Shown: piece by piece, positions 44,354 to 52,177 of the stretch
Position numbering within the stretch: the stretch's first letter is position 1
Layout: each line of letters opens with the position of its first letter
NCBI GenBank assembly: GCA_910585735.1
Contig: CAJUEU010000001.1
Span: 98,158-150,334, forward strand
Direction: 5' to 3'
DNA length: 52,177 bases
DNA from: an uncultured Oscillospiraceae bacterium
Lineage (GTDB): Bacteria > Bacillota > Clostridia > Oscillospirales > Oscillospiraceae
The notes under the pieces: generated by a model
Database searches by the model: none
Seen by the model: only the letters and a program-made list of their open reading frames with translations
What the model was told of the DNA's origin: nothing
Made by a program: the position numbers and the translations under genes

Positions 44354-44887
44354 ATGACTATTTTGGGAATCGATCCCGGGTTTGCCATTGTCGGATTTGG
44401 GGTGATCCAAGCTGAACGGGGGAAGCAGGTTTTTCAAACCTGCGGGGCGATCACAACTCCGGCAGGGACCCCTTTACCCGCGCGGCTCCTTCAGATTGAA
44501 AATGATATGGCGCAATTGTTTGATACCTTTCACCCAGATGCTATGGCGGTCGAGGAACTGTTTTTTACCAATAACATTACCACGGGGATCGGGGTCGCAC
44601 AGGCCCGTGGCGTGATTTTAACAGCCGCGGAGCGGGCAGGAGTTCCGATTTATGAGTATACTCCCTCTGAGGTCAAGCTGGCGGTGACAGGCTACGGAAA
44701 GGCTGAGAAACGCCAGGTGATGGATATGGTAAAGAGACTGCTGGGGCTGAGCTCGGTCCCCAAGCCGGATGACGCAGCCGATGCAGTGGCGCTCGCTCTT
44801 TGCCATGCGCGTTCCTTTGGCTCCCGGCTTCAAAATCCCAATTCCGCTATGCCGGGAAGTGGGCGGTATGCGGTGAAGAAAAAATAG
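44354..44887 (+). CDS. ruvC: Holliday-junction endonuclease RuvC
   Basis: A 177-residue RNase H-fold nuclease cutting Holliday junctions. Catalytic acids: Asp in LGIDPGFA, Glu in VEELFF, and the Asp pair in PDDAADAVALALCHA. ATG 44354 is preferred because AGGAGAG lies 6 bp upstream; the ATG at 44348 sits inside that site. ruvA follows after 11 bp. Confidence 0.95.
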   Translation: MTILGIDPGFAIVGFGVIQAERGKQVFQTCGAITTPAGTPLPARLLQIENDMAQLFDTFHPDAMAVEELFFTNNITTGIGVAQARGVILTAAERAGVPIYEYTPSEVKLAVTGYGKAEKRQVMDMVKRLLGLSSVPKPDDAADAVALALCHARSFGSRLQNPNSAMPGSGRYAVKKK

Positions 44888-44898
44888 GAGAGATGGAC

Positions 44899-45504
44899 AT
44901 GTTTTATTATCTTAACGGTAGAGTTGTTCATGTTGCGCCTTATTTGGCAGTTATTGATTGCGGTGGGGTGGGATACGCTTGCCGAACTACAAACGTGACC
45001 CTTTCAGCCTTGAAGGTGGGGGGACCAGGAAAGCTTTACACTCATTTGAATGTTCGGGAGGACGCAGCCGAGCTTTATGGGTTTGCTACGGAGGAGGAAT
45101 TGAACTGTTTTGAAATGCTGATAGGGGTTTCCGGGGTAGGACCAAAAGCGGCATTGTCTATTCTTTCCTCAGCCCCGCCGGAGCGCCTGGCTTTGGCGAT
45201 TATCACCGGGGACGAGAAGGCATTGACTGCCGCGCCGGGAATTGGAAAGAAGATCGCGCAGAGGATTATTCTGGAGCTGAAAGATAAGCTGGCAAAGGGG
45301 CAGCTCGGCGCTTCTGCGGGAGAGGCCTATGGTGGTACAGGATTGACCGTGATCCCGGAAAACAAGGTCAGTGAAGCCTCGGCGGCGTTGGCAGTGCTGG
45401 GGTACTCCCAGAGTGAAATTGCAGTTGCCCTGAAAGGGATCGACCTTGACAGCTTGACACTGGAGCAAGTTATTAAGCAGGCGCTTAAGAGGATGGTGAA
45501 ATAA
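44899..45504 (+). CDS. ruvA: Holliday-junction branch-migration subunit RuvA
   Basis: A 201-residue RuvA. Residues 1-62 form the OB-fold (FYYLNGRVV), followed by two helix-hairpin-helix motifs (IGVSGVGPKAAL, AAPGIGKKIAQRII) and the flexible linker plus C-terminal RuvB-contact domain (EASAALAVLGYS). ATG 44899 has GGAGAG upstream. Confidence 0.95.
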   Translation: MFYYLNGRVVHVAPYLAVIDCGGVGYACRTTNVTLSALKVGGPGKLYTHLNVREDAAELYGFATEEELNCFEMLIGVSGVGPKAALSILSSAPPERLALAIITGDEKALTAAPGIGKKIAQRIILELKDKLAKGQLGASAGEAYGGTGLTVIPENKVSEASAALAVLGYSQSEIAVALKGIDLDSLTLEQVIKQALKRMVK

Positions 45505-45508
45505 TAGG

Positions 45509-45853
45509 ATGGCACGGTATGAGCGCTGTCTGCGGGGAGATTTTGACAGCCTTTTGGAGCAGCTGCACAATGGAATATTGGATGGAAGTGTTTCAGCATC
45601 TTATGAGGATGGCAGCGATTACGTGAACGGGGATGTTCGTTGTGCGGTACGGGTCTATGAGCGGTTCAGCTATGTCGGAAATAACCGGGTAAGCTTGAAT
45701 CTGACCCTTTTGGGGAAGGGAGAGGAGATTTTTCTCTCAGCGATTACTGCGGGGGGCAGTCAGGCGGTGTTTTTTAAGCTGAACACCTTTGGAGAGGAAG
45801 CATTTTTGGATAAGCTGGTTGAGCTGGTGGAAGATCTGGAGACGGAAGCTTAG
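45509..45853 (+). CDS. DUF6054-family protein
   Basis: A 114-residue protein that I place in DUF6054 with moderate certainty. It begins MARYERCLRGDFDSLLEQLH and is a mixed alpha/beta protein with segments such as VRVYERFSYVGNNRVSLNLTLLG and a helical, acidic C-terminus. No catalytic motif is visible. It starts 4 bp after ruvA and lies before ruvB, so it is probably co-expressed with the junction-processing genes. Function unknown. Confidence 0.75.
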   Translation: MARYERCLRGDFDSLLEQLHNGILDGSVSASYEDGSDYVNGDVRCAVRVYERFSYVGNNRVSLNLTLLGKGEEIFLSAITAGGSQAVFFKLNTFGEEAFLDKLVELVEDLETEA

Positions 45854-45923
45854 TTAGAGCTGTGCTTTGAAAAACGTGAAACTTAATTAGAACATTTTTC
45901 TATTTTGTAGAGGAAGTGATAGC

Positions 45924-46970
45924 TTGGCCATTGATTTTTCTGAATTTGGATTTGAGGCGGAGGAGCCGCTGGTAGCCACGACACTGACCAGAGACGATGA
46001 GAACGAGGGGTCTTTGCGGCCCCAAACACTCGTAGAATATATTGGTCAGGAAAAGGCCAAGGGAAATTTGGATGTGTTTATCCAGGCGGCAAAAATGCGC
46101 TCTGAGCCTTTGGACCATGTACTTCTTCATGGCCCGCCGGGGCTTGGAAAAACCACGTTGGCCGGAATTATTGCCAATGAGATGGGGGTCAATATTCGCA
46201 TTACCTCGGGTCCGGCAATAGAGAAACCGGGGGATTTGGCTGCATTGCTGACCAACCTTGGAGAGAATGATATTCTGTTTGTAGATGAGATCCACCGTCT
46301 GAATCGACAGGTGGAGGAGATCCTATATCCCGCAATGGAAGACTATGCCATTGACATTATTATTGGGAAAGGGCCTTCTGCCAATTCGATTCGGCTGGAT
46401 CTGCCGAAATTTACCCTCATTGGTGCGACTACCCGGGCAGGCCAGCTTTCGGCGCCGCTGCGGGATCGGTTTGGGGTTACTTTGCGTTTGGAGCTTTATA
46501 GCCCTGAGGAGCTGTCAAAAATTGTGTCCCGTTCCGCGGGAATTTTGAATGTGCCCATTGAGGGGGACGGAGCCACGGAGATTGCCCGGCGGAGCCGGGG
46601 AACGCCCCGGATCGCAAACCGAATGCTGCGGCGTGTACGGGATTTTGCGCAGGTCAAAGCCGGCGGTGTTATTACACGGAGCGTGGCGGATGAAGCTCTT
46701 TCCGCGTTGGAGATAGATTATCTGGGGCTGGACACGGTTGACAGGCGGATGCTGCATAGCATTATTGAGAATTATCGGGGGGGGCCTGTAGGGCTGGAAA
46801 CTCTGGCCGCCACGATCAATGAAGAGGCAGTGACCTTGGAGGATGTGTATGAGCCCTACTTGATGCAGTTAGGGTTTTTGACCCGGACTCCCCGTGGACG
46901 GTGCGTAACGGCCAAGGCTTATGACCATTTGGGAATTAAATTTATGGGAATGGAGCAAATAACTTTATAA
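45924..46970 (+). CDS. ruvB: Holliday-junction branch-migration helicase RuvB
   Basis: A 348-residue AAA+ motor. Walker A GPPGLGKT at 70-77, Walker B DEIH at 121-124, sensor/arginine-finger segment GATTRAG, and the C-terminal winged helix (YEPYLMQLGFLTRTPRGR). The TTG start at 45924 has AGAGGAAGTGA about 8 bp upstream and gives the usual N-terminal length. A gap of 70 bp from DUF6054 contains no clear terminator or promoter. Confidence 0.96.
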   Translation: MAIDFSEFGFEAEEPLVATTLTRDDENEGSLRPQTLVEYIGQEKAKGNLDVFIQAAKMRSEPLDHVLLHGPPGLGKTTLAGIIANEMGVNIRITSGPAIEKPGDLAALLTNLGENDILFVDEIHRLNRQVEEILYPAMEDYAIDIIIGKGPSANSIRLDLPKFTLIGATTRAGQLSAPLRDRFGVTLRLELYSPEELSKIVSRSAGILNVPIEGDGATEIARRSRGTPRIANRMLRRVRDFAQVKAGGVITRSVADEALSALEIDYLGLDTVDRRMLHSIIENYRGGPVGLETLAATINEEAVTLEDVYEPYLMQLGFLTRTPRGRCVTAKAYDHLGIKFMGMEQITL

Positions 46971-46986
46971 AAGGGGGCACTTTTTG

Positions 46987-48339
46987 GTGGGAAAGCTGTT
47001 TGGGACAGATGGAATTCGTGGGATCGTCAATGAGAATTTGAATGCGGAGCTGGCTTTTGAGGTAGGGTGCGCTGCGGCTCAGGTTCTGGCGAAAAACACG
47101 GGAAAGCAAAAGCCACTGTTTTTGATTGGAAAGGATACACGAATCTCCTCTGACTTACTGGAGGGAGCCTTGGTTGCCGGGCTGTGCTCAGCCGGTGCTG
47201 ATGTGCTTCATCTGGGTGTGATCCCAACGCCGGGAGTCGCTTATCTTACGATCCATAACAAAGCGGACGCCGGCATCGTGATCTCAGCCTCCCACAATCC
47301 ATTTGAGCATAATGGCATAAAAATATTTAATGCCCAGGGCTTTAAGCTTTCTGACACACTGGAAAATGAGATCGAGGATATCGTATTGTTCAACAAAAAG
47401 CCTCCTCTTTGCAAAGGGGCGGATATTGGTAAGGTGACATATTGTGATGACCGGGAGGCTAACGCTTACATTGACTACCTGGTGGATACGGTCGATACCG
47501 ACTTTGCCGGGCTGCGAATTCTGGTGGACTGCGCCAATGGCGCCTCCGCTGCCACAGCCCCACAGCTTTTCGCTCGTTTTCAAAAGCTTCATGCGGATAT
47601 TATCAACGCTGCGCCCAATGGGATCAACATCAATTTGAATTGTGGTTCTACTCATATCGATCATTTGGCGCAGCAGGTGGTGGCGGGAAAGTATGATTTG
47701 GGGATTGCTTTTGACGGTGATGCCGACCGTTGCTTGGCGGTGGACGAGAACGGGAATTTGATTGATGGAGACCAAATTATGGCGGTTTGCGGTATGGAGC
47801 TGGAGAATCGGGGGGAGCTTTCTTCGCATACTCTTGTGGCTACAGTGATGAGTAATCTTGGATTTCACATTTTTGCGAAAGAGCATGGCTTGAATTTGGT
47901 CTGTACCGCTGTGGGGGACCGAAACGTGCTGGAAGAGATGGAGCAAGGAGGATTTTCCTTGGGCGGAGAACAGTCCGGACATACCATTTTTCGTAAATTC
48001 GCTACGACTGGTGATGGAGAACTGACGGCGCTCCAATTTTTGGCAACGCTTCACAAATGGGGAAAAAAGCCTTCTGAGGCGGTGTCTTCATGCAAAAGAT
48101 ATCCTCAAACGCTTTTGAATGTGGAGGTTGCGACCAAGGAAAAAAAGGAAGAGATCATGGGCTCTGCTTGTTTGCAGGAAGCAATCAAAAAAGCGGAAGA
48201 TGAGCTGGCAGATCAGGGAAGGGTTCTGGTTCGGCCTTCTGGGACTGAGCCTTTGGTGCGCGTGATGGTGGAAGCGCAGGAGGAGGCAATTGCCCTTGCG
48301 CAAGCGGAAAAACTGGCAAATATCATAAAAAGTATTTGA
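46987..48339 (+). CDS. glmM: phosphoglucosamine mutase
   Basis: A 450-residue enzyme interconverting glucosamine-6-P and -1-P for UDP-GlcNAc. N-terminal MGKLFGTDGIRG, phosphoserine loop ISASHNP with Ser102, the metal loop DGDADR and the C-terminal RPSGTEPLVRVM phosphate site. GTG 46987 gives the family start; TTG 46984 is an alternative. It starts 16 bp after ruvB, not next to cdaAR where Firmicutes often keep it. Confidence 0.96.
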   Translation: MGKLFGTDGIRGIVNENLNAELAFEVGCAAAQVLAKNTGKQKPLFLIGKDTRISSDLLEGALVAGLCSAGADVLHLGVIPTPGVAYLTIHNKADAGIVISASHNPFEHNGIKIFNAQGFKLSDTLENEIEDIVLFNKKPPLCKGADIGKVTYCDDREANAYIDYLVDTVDTDFAGLRILVDCANGASAATAPQLFARFQKLHADIINAAPNGININLNCGSTHIDHLAQQVVAGKYDLGIAFDGDADRCLAVDENGNLIDGDQIMAVCGMELENRGELSSHTLVATVMSNLGFHIFAKEHGLNLVCTAVGDRNVLEEMEQGGFSLGGEQSGHTIFRKFATTGDGELTALQFLATLHKWGKKPSEAVSSCKRYPQTLLNVEVATKEKKEEIMGSACLQEAIKKAEDELADQGRVLVRPSGTEPLVRVMVEAQEEAIALAQAEKLANIIKSI

Positions 48340-48378
48340 CGGGTACGAGAATTTGGGACAATAATGCATAAATTTCTC

Positions 48379-48407
48379 TTGACAAATGTGAGATTATTTG
48401 CTATACC
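48379..48407 (+). promoter_or_regulatory. sigma-A promoter for the SigH-like gene
   Basis: TTGACA (48379-48384), 17-bp spacer, TATACC (48402-48407), 17 bp before the start codon. Confidence 0.65.
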
Positions 48408-48424
48408 ATAAAGGTAGATATTCT

Positions 48425-49039
48425 ATGAAATCTCTTTCTCAGAAATCGGATGAAAAGCTGTGCGTAATGGTTTCAGAGGGAAATCGTGCGGCCGAGGAAT
48501 GTCTGGTAATACGATATAGACGTATGGTTCGTGTGTATACCCGGCCTTATTTTCTTGCTGGGGGAGACAGTGAGGATTTGCTGCAGGAAGGAATGATAGG
48601 ACTTCTTTCGGCGATTCGTACATTTGACGCAAAACGGGATGTACGGTTTCAGCGCTACGCTGAAACATGCATTCAAAACAGGCTTCGCTCCATTGTTCGC
48701 TCTGCCGCCAGTGGGAAGCACGAGCCGTTGAATCAAGCAATATCATTGGAGTTGTCTGACGGGGGAAAATCAGACTCTTATTGTGAGAAATTGGGTATGG
48801 AGAAAAACCCGGAAGAGGCGTTGATCAATCGGGAAGAGCTTTCTCTTCGAGTGGATAACTTGGTAGATGAACTCTCTGCATTTGAGGAAAAGGTACTGCG
48901 GTTTTATCTCGGTGGACTTTCTTATTCGCAAATAGCCTTTCTTACAGGTAGACAGGTAAAAGCGGTCGATAATGCTATTCAGCGGATTCGCCGTAAAGCC
49001 ATCCCCTACTTTTCTTCTGGCGGTAACAGCGTAAGCTGA
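48425..49039 (+). CDS. SigH-like sigma-70 family factor
   Basis: A 204-residue sigma factor with region 2 (about 20-95; DLLQEGMIGLLSAI, then FQRYAETCIQNRLRS as the -10 contact helix) and region 4 helix-turn-helix near the C-terminus (YSQIAFLTGRQVKAVDNAIQRIRRK). Length and lack of region 3 fit the sporulation factor SigH (about 218 residues in Bacillus), which starts spore development. The symbol is left open because related minor factors look alike. ATG 48425 has AAAGGTAG upstream. Confidence 0.82.
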   Translation: MKSLSQKSDEKLCVMVSEGNRAAEECLVIRYRRMVRVYTRPYFLAGGDSEDLLQEGMIGLLSAIRTFDAKRDVRFQRYAETCIQNRLRSIVRSAASGKHEPLNQAISLELSDGGKSDSYCEKLGMEKNPEEALINREELSLRVDNLVDELSAFEEKVLRFYLGGLSYSQIAFLTGRQVKAVDNAIQRIRRKAIPYFSSGGNSVS

Positions 49040-49113
49040 TCGCAATATTACAACAGTTTCGGCGTAGGTGAAGTATGTTCAAGCCGAAACGAAGATTCAA
49101 GGAGAGGGAAATC

Positions 49114-49401
49114 ATGTACGAAGACAAGACGCTTGTATGTAAGGAATGTGGCCAGGAGTTCGTGTTTACTGCCGGTGAACAGGAATTCTACGCGGAGCGG
49201 GGATTCCAGAATGAGCCTCAGCGTTGCAAATCCTGCCGAGACGCGCGTAAGGCATCTGCTCGTGGTCCGCGGGAGTATTTTGCCGCAACCTGTGCCCGGT
49301 GCGGGGGTGAGGCGAAGGTGCCTTTCGAGCCAAAGTCTGACCGGCCTGTTTATTGCAGCGAGTGCTTTGCAAAGATTCGCGAGGAGGAGCAGGCTCAGTA
49401 A
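49114..49401 (+). CDS. small double zinc-ribbon protein
   Basis: A 95-residue protein with two zinc-ribbon-like halves: Cys9/Cys12 with Cys38/Cys41, and Cys60/Cys63 with Cys81/Cys84. The first half (TLVCKECGQEFVFTAGEQEFY) matches a widespread probable zinc-binding domain; the second resembles the CxxC ribbon seen at the end of many small clostridial proteins. Role unknown, perhaps RNA or protein binding. AAGGAGAGGGAA precedes ATG 49114. Confidence 0.85.
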   Translation: MYEDKTLVCKECGQEFVFTAGEQEFYAERGFQNEPQRCKSCRDARKASARGPREYFAATCARCGGEAKVPFEPKSDRPVYCSECFAKIREEEQAQ

Positions 49402-49420
49402 GATCCATAGCAAGTAAGAT

Positions 49421-49470
49421 AGTGTCCCCATTTCTCGAAGGATGGTTTGAGAAATGGGGACACTGTTTTG
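49421..49470 (+). terminator. terminator after the zinc-ribbon gene
   Basis: A 16-bp perfect stem (AGTGTCCCCATTTCTC and its complement, ending 49464) with a 12-base loop and GTTTTG tail. Confidence 0.85.
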
Positions 49471-49569
49471 CGAAAAAGTGGAGAAACGGAAAGAAATAAT
49501 AAAAGTGAGACTCAAAAATGAATTGTTCTTGCCGATTACCACAAAGTTTTTCATAGAAGGAAAAAAGAC
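49471..49569. other. intergenic stretch without gene, before the glnA promoter
   Basis: A/T-rich sequence between the terminator and the glnA promoter. Only a 12-codon frame (49514-49552) without ribosome binding site is present. I see no RNA gene. Confidence 0.6.
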
Positions 49570-49598
49570 TTGACAGACGGATAGAAAAATTTTATACT
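49570..49598 (+). promoter_or_regulatory. sigma-A promoter for glnA
   Basis: TTGACA (49570-49575), 17-bp spacer, TATACT (49593-49598), with a leader of about 90 bases before glnA. Confidence 0.82.
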
Positions 49599-49619
49599 CA
49601 ATATCAGTTGAGAATGATA

Positions 49620-49652
49620 AAGGCGTTCTGGCCCAGGGGTCGGAGCGCCTTC
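49620..49652 (+). promoter_or_regulatory. hairpin in the glnA leader
   Basis: AAGGCGTTCTG and CGGAGCGCCTT form an 11-bp stem with two G-T pairs around a 10-base loop. Only a weak T-rich tail (CATTCTTAA) follows. It may be an antitermination or stability element; no known riboswitch fold is recognised. Confidence 0.45.
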
Positions 49653-49695
49653 ATTCTTAAAGGCTGAATCAGAACACAGGGGGAGGATCTGGAAT

Positions 49696-51027
49696 ATGGC
49701 GTATACAAAGGAAGACATCATTCGAAAGATCAAAGAAGAGGATATCGAATTTATTCGTATGCAGTTTACGGATATTTTTGGGCAACTCAAAAATGTAGCT
49801 ATTACGGCCTCACAGATTGAGAAGGCTGTTCATAACGAGGTTATGCTGGATGGCTCTTCCATTGAAGGCTTTGTGCGGATCAATGAGTCTGACCAGTATC
49901 TTTATCCCGATTTGGATTCTTTTGTTGTTTTTCCCTGGAGGCCTCAACATGGAAAGGTTGCCAGGCTGATATGTGATGTTCATAATCCAGATGGCTCATT
50001 GTTTGTGGGAGATCCCAGAGGTGTGTTGAAAAAGGTTTTAGAGCGAGCTAAGCGGATGGGCTATGACACATTCAATGTGGGCCCAGAAGCAGAATTTTTC
50101 CTTTTTCAGACTGACGCTGAGGGAAAACCCACGACCAAGACCAACGATGAAGCGGGATATTTTGACCTTGGTCCTTTGGACCACGGGGAGGAGACACGGC
50201 GTGAGATTTGCCTGGCCTTGGAGCAAATGGGGTTTGAGATTGAAGCGAGTCACCATGAGGTCGCCCAAGGGCAGCATGAGATAGATTTTAAATATGCGGA
50301 TGCCTTGCGGGCGGCGGATAATATTATGACCTTTAAGCTGGCGGTCAAGACCCTGGCGCAAAAAAACAGTCTGCATGCTACGTTTATGCCCAAGCCGATC
50401 TTCGGGATCAATGGTTCTGGCATGCATACGAACATGTCGTTATTGCGGGGAGGAAAGAACGTTTTCGCAGATCCGGCGGGGGAAAAGGGACTGTCCAAGG
50501 AGTGCTATTCCTTTATTGCGGGACTTCTCCATCATGTCCAGGGATTTGCCGCAATTACCAATCCATTGGTAAATTCCTATAAGCGGCTGGTTCCGGGGTA
50601 TGAAGCTCCCTGTTATTTGGCTTGGTCTGCCTCAAACCGTTCCGCACTGATTCGTATTCCGGCTACACGGGGGATGGGGACACGGGTGGAGCTTCGAAGC
50701 CCTGATCCGTGCTGTAATCCATATTTGGCGCTGGCAGTATGTTTGGCGGCAGGGCTTGACGGAATAGAAAAGGGGATGGTCCCGCCGGCAGAGATTACAG
50801 AGAATATTTTCAAAATGGACCAGGTGACCAGAGAGGCAAATGGGATCGCAAGCCTGCCAGGTTCTTTGGAAGAGGCCATTGAGGCGCTGGAAAATGATGA
50901 GCTTATTTTAGAAACTCTGGGGACTCATATTGCCGAAAACTATATTGAGGGAAAGAAAAAGGAATGGGATGAATACCGTACCCGGGTTTCTTCCTGGGAG
51001 CGGGAAAAGTATATAATCAACTATTAA
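49696..51027 (+). CDS. glnA: glutamine synthetase, type I-alpha
   Basis: A 443-residue GSI joining glutamate and ammonium with ATP. The length and absence of an adenylylation-type insertion fit the Firmicutes GSI-alpha group, which is feedback-inhibited rather than adenylylated. Motifs: LDGSSIEGF near 55-63, the Glu-rich metal site GPEAEFFLF, GSGMHTNMSL, NPLVNSYKRL and the ASNRSALIRIP segment. The C-terminus (SWEREKYIINY) resembles the tail which in Bacillus contacts GlnR. GGGGGAGGA precedes the ATG. Confidence 0.97.
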   Translation: MAYTKEDIIRKIKEEDIEFIRMQFTDIFGQLKNVAITASQIEKAVHNEVMLDGSSIEGFVRINESDQYLYPDLDSFVVFPWRPQHGKVARLICDVHNPDGSLFVGDPRGVLKKVLERAKRMGYDTFNVGPEAEFFLFQTDAEGKPTTKTNDEAGYFDLGPLDHGEETRREICLALEQMGFEIEASHHEVAQGQHEIDFKYADALRAADNIMTFKLAVKTLAQKNSLHATFMPKPIFGINGSGMHTNMSLLRGGKNVFADPAGEKGLSKECYSFIAGLLHHVQGFAAITNPLVNSYKRLVPGYEAPCYLAWSASNRSALIRIPATRGMGTRVELRSPDPCCNPYLALAVCLAAGLDGIEKGMVPPAEITENIFKMDQVTREANGIASLPGSLEEAIEALENDELILETLGTHIAENYIEGKKKEWDEYRTRVSSWEREKYIINY

Positions 51028-51089
51028 TGAGGGGAGGTCAAACGGCCTACCAAGTAAAATAGTGTTTGTTTTGGATGGGTGAGAAAACC

Positions 51090-51893
51090 ATGAAATTTAC
51101 AAAAATGCAGGGAATCGGAAATGATTATGTATATTTGGACTGTACCGCCGGTGAGCCGGATGGTCTTTCCCAAATGGCAAGGGTCATTTCTGATCGGCAT
51201 TATGGCGTTGGAAGTGATGGATTGATCTGCGCTTGCGCGTCGGAAAAAGCCGATTTTCGTATGCGTATGTTCAATGCGGATGGTTCGGAAGGCGAAATGT
51301 GCGGCAATGGGATCCGCTGTCTCGGAAAATTTATATACGATAAGGGCCTGACAAACAAATCCATTCTTTTGGTGGAGACTTTGGCGGGGATCAAAACCCT
51401 TACTTTGCATGTTGAAGAGGGTGAGGTCAGGGAAGTTACTGTGGATATGGGAGTGCCGGTGATTGCGCAGAAGCAAGAGATTTTTGTAAAGGGAAAATGC
51501 TATACGGTACTTCCGATTTCAATGGGAAATCCCCATGCGGTAACATTTTTAGATGGAATCGAAGAACTGCCGCTGAGCGAGATCGGTCCCTGCTTTGAGA
51601 CGCATTCTCTTTTTCCTGAACGGACCAATACAGAGTTCGTTGAAATACTTGGCGAGGATAAGATCGCTATGCGTGTTTGGGAGCGCGGAAGTGGAGAAAC
51701 CTTGGCATGCGGCACAGGAGCTTGTGCCGCAGTGGTGGCTGCTGCTTCTACAGGGAGGATACAGCGCGCATCCGTGGAGGTGCGGCTTTTGGGAGGAGCG
51801 CTTTTCGTTACCTGGCCAGAGGACGGTCACGTATATATGACCGGTCCGGCTGTCACGGTGTTTGAGGGAGAGTGGAAAGGAGAGGGAAAGTGA
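51090..51893 (+). CDS. dapF: diaminopimelate epimerase
   Basis: A 267-residue PLP-free epimerase converting LL- to meso-diaminopimelate for lysine and peptidoglycan. The N-terminal KMQGIGNDYVYLD and both catalytic cysteines are present: Cys71 in MCGNGIRC and Cys207 in ACGTGACA. ATG 51090 follows GGGTGAG; earlier in-frame codons lie in the leader. A separate promoter is not evident between glnA and dapF, and no terminator is seen, so partial co-transcription is possible. Confidence 0.96.
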   Translation: MKFTKMQGIGNDYVYLDCTAGEPDGLSQMARVISDRHYGVGSDGLICACASEKADFRMRMFNADGSEGEMCGNGIRCLGKFIYDKGLTNKSILLVETLAGIKTLTLHVEEGEVREVTVDMGVPVIAQKQEIFVKGKCYTVLPISMGNPHAVTFLDGIEELPLSEIGPCFETHSLFPERTNTEFVEILGEDKIAMRVWERGSGETLACGTGACAAVVAAASTGRIQRASVEVRLLGGALFVTWPEDGHVYMTGPAVTVFEGEWKGEGK

Positions 51894-51903
51894 TAGCTCT
51901 GTG

Positions 51904-51932
51904 TTGACATGAGAGGTAAGATTTGATAAAAT
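51904..51932 (+). promoter_or_regulatory. promoter for dihydroorotase
   Basis: TTGACA (51904-51909), 17-bp spacer, TAAAAT (51927-51932), about 40 bp before the ATG. The short leader leaves little room for a PyrR attenuator. Confidence 0.7.
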
Positions 51933-51972
51933 AAATAAAATACAGAATACAGAGCGGAAGGGAGATAGGGGT

Positions 51973-52177
51973 ATGGGTCTGTTGCTGAAGGGCGGAGCCA
52001 TTTTCCGAAACGGGGAATTTCAGAAAATGGACATCGTGCTTGACCAAGGCCGCATTGTTTCTGTTGGTCCAGCCCTTTCAAATGAGGGCTGCTTTACCAT
52101 TCAATTACATCATGAAGTGATCGTTCCAGGTTTCGTAGATGTTCATGTTCATCTTCGGGAGCCTGGATTTTCTTATA
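51973..52177 (+). CDS. pyrC: dihydroorotase, 5' part (cut by window edge)
   Basis: The first 68 codons of an amidohydrolase. MGLLLKGGAIFRNGEF is the usual short beta start, and VPGFVDVHVHLREPGF near residues 50-65 carries the HxHxRxP metal and substrate motif of dihydroorotase, which closes carbamoyl-aspartate in pyrimidine synthesis. GGGAGATAGGGG precedes the ATG. The class (pyrC, Bacillus-type) is inferred from the motif; the rest is outside the window. Confidence 0.85.
   Translation, partial: MGLLLKGGAIFRNGEFQKMDIVLDQGRIVSVGPALSNEGCFTIQLHHEVIVPGFVDVHVHLREPGFSY

Noticed and set aside
49514..49552. 12-codon frame (MNCSCRLPQSFS) between the zinc-ribbon gene and glnA
   Set aside because: No ribosome binding site, and it lies upstream of the mapped-looking glnA promoter.
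49599..49695. Glutamine riboswitch in the glnA leader
   Set aside because: Known glutamine riboswitches are largely cyanobacterial/phage-associated and their core is not seen; only a simple hairpin is present.
51904..51972. PyrR-type attenuator before dihydroorotase
   Set aside because: The leader is only about 40 bases and has no hairpin pair or T run.

Overview
The window looks like a chromosomal segment of an anaerobic, endospore-forming Gram-positive bacterium of the class Clostridia. An Oscillospiraceae/Ruminococcaceae-type gut organism (relatives of Flavonifractor, Oscillibacter or Intestinimonas) is an inference from protein character, not a database result. Support comes from sporulation genes (spoVM, a SPOCS-LysM coat protein, spoIVA, a SigH-like sigma factor), a PASTA-domain kinase with its phosphatase, c-di-AMP synthesis by CdaA, RemA, short GSI-alpha glutamine synthetase, strong AGGAGG-type ribosome binding sites and sigma-A promoters with 17-bp spacers. 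Nearly all DNA is coding. I saw no rRNA, tRNA, CRISPR array, insertion sequence or prophage.

Layout. 1-5403: a class V aminotransferase/cysteine desulfurase-like enzyme, then a co-oriented run cdaA-cdaR-RseC-like-DUF5685-J-domain/TPR protein. 5470-17526: a long housekeeping run, yicC-remA-gmk-rpoZ-priA-def-fmt-rsmB-rlmN-prpC-prkC-rsgA, with many 1-4 bp overlaps that suggest translational coupling. 17635-20799: a spore-envelope cassette of a 23-codon spoVM, a SipL-like SPOCS/LysM protein and spoIVA. 20876-29217: an accessory, mixed-strand area with a family 2 glycosyltransferase, trxA, ruvX, a radical SAM enzyme, a very cysteine-rich protein of unknown function, small unknown proteins, an SH3-NlpC/P60 hydrolase and two convergent membrane glycosyltransferases. 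29286-37064: rpoB-rpoC as an isolated unit with its own strong promoter and terminator. 37114-41153: a second SH3-NlpC/P60 hydrolase and a class A penicillin-binding protein. 41184-44259: an ACT-domain protein, homoserine dehydrogenase and aspartate kinase. 44285-48339: ruvC-ruvA-DUF6054-ruvB-glmM. 48379-52177: a SigH-like sigma factor, a zinc-ribbon protein, glnA, dapF and the start of dihydroorotase.

Functionally the segment combines cell-envelope homeostasis (c-di-AMP, PASTA kinase, PBP, NlpC/P60, GlmM, DapF), translation and RNA modification, recombination repair (RuvABC, RuvX, PriA), aspartate-family and nitrogen assimilation, and spore formation. The most interesting parts are the compact spoVM / SPOCS-LysM / spoIVA cassette; the DUF5685 protein with two DxxxD motifs coupled to a J-domain protein with a cysteine tail; the 22-cysteine protein behind a sigma-E-like -10 element; a promoter overlapped by GTTAC/GTAAC inverted repeats; the palindrome over the trxA -35; and rpoBC separated from its usual ribosomal-protein neighbours.

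All promoters, terminators and operators were read by eye. Starts were chosen from ribosome-binding-site spacing and family N-termini, and several differ from the longest open frame.
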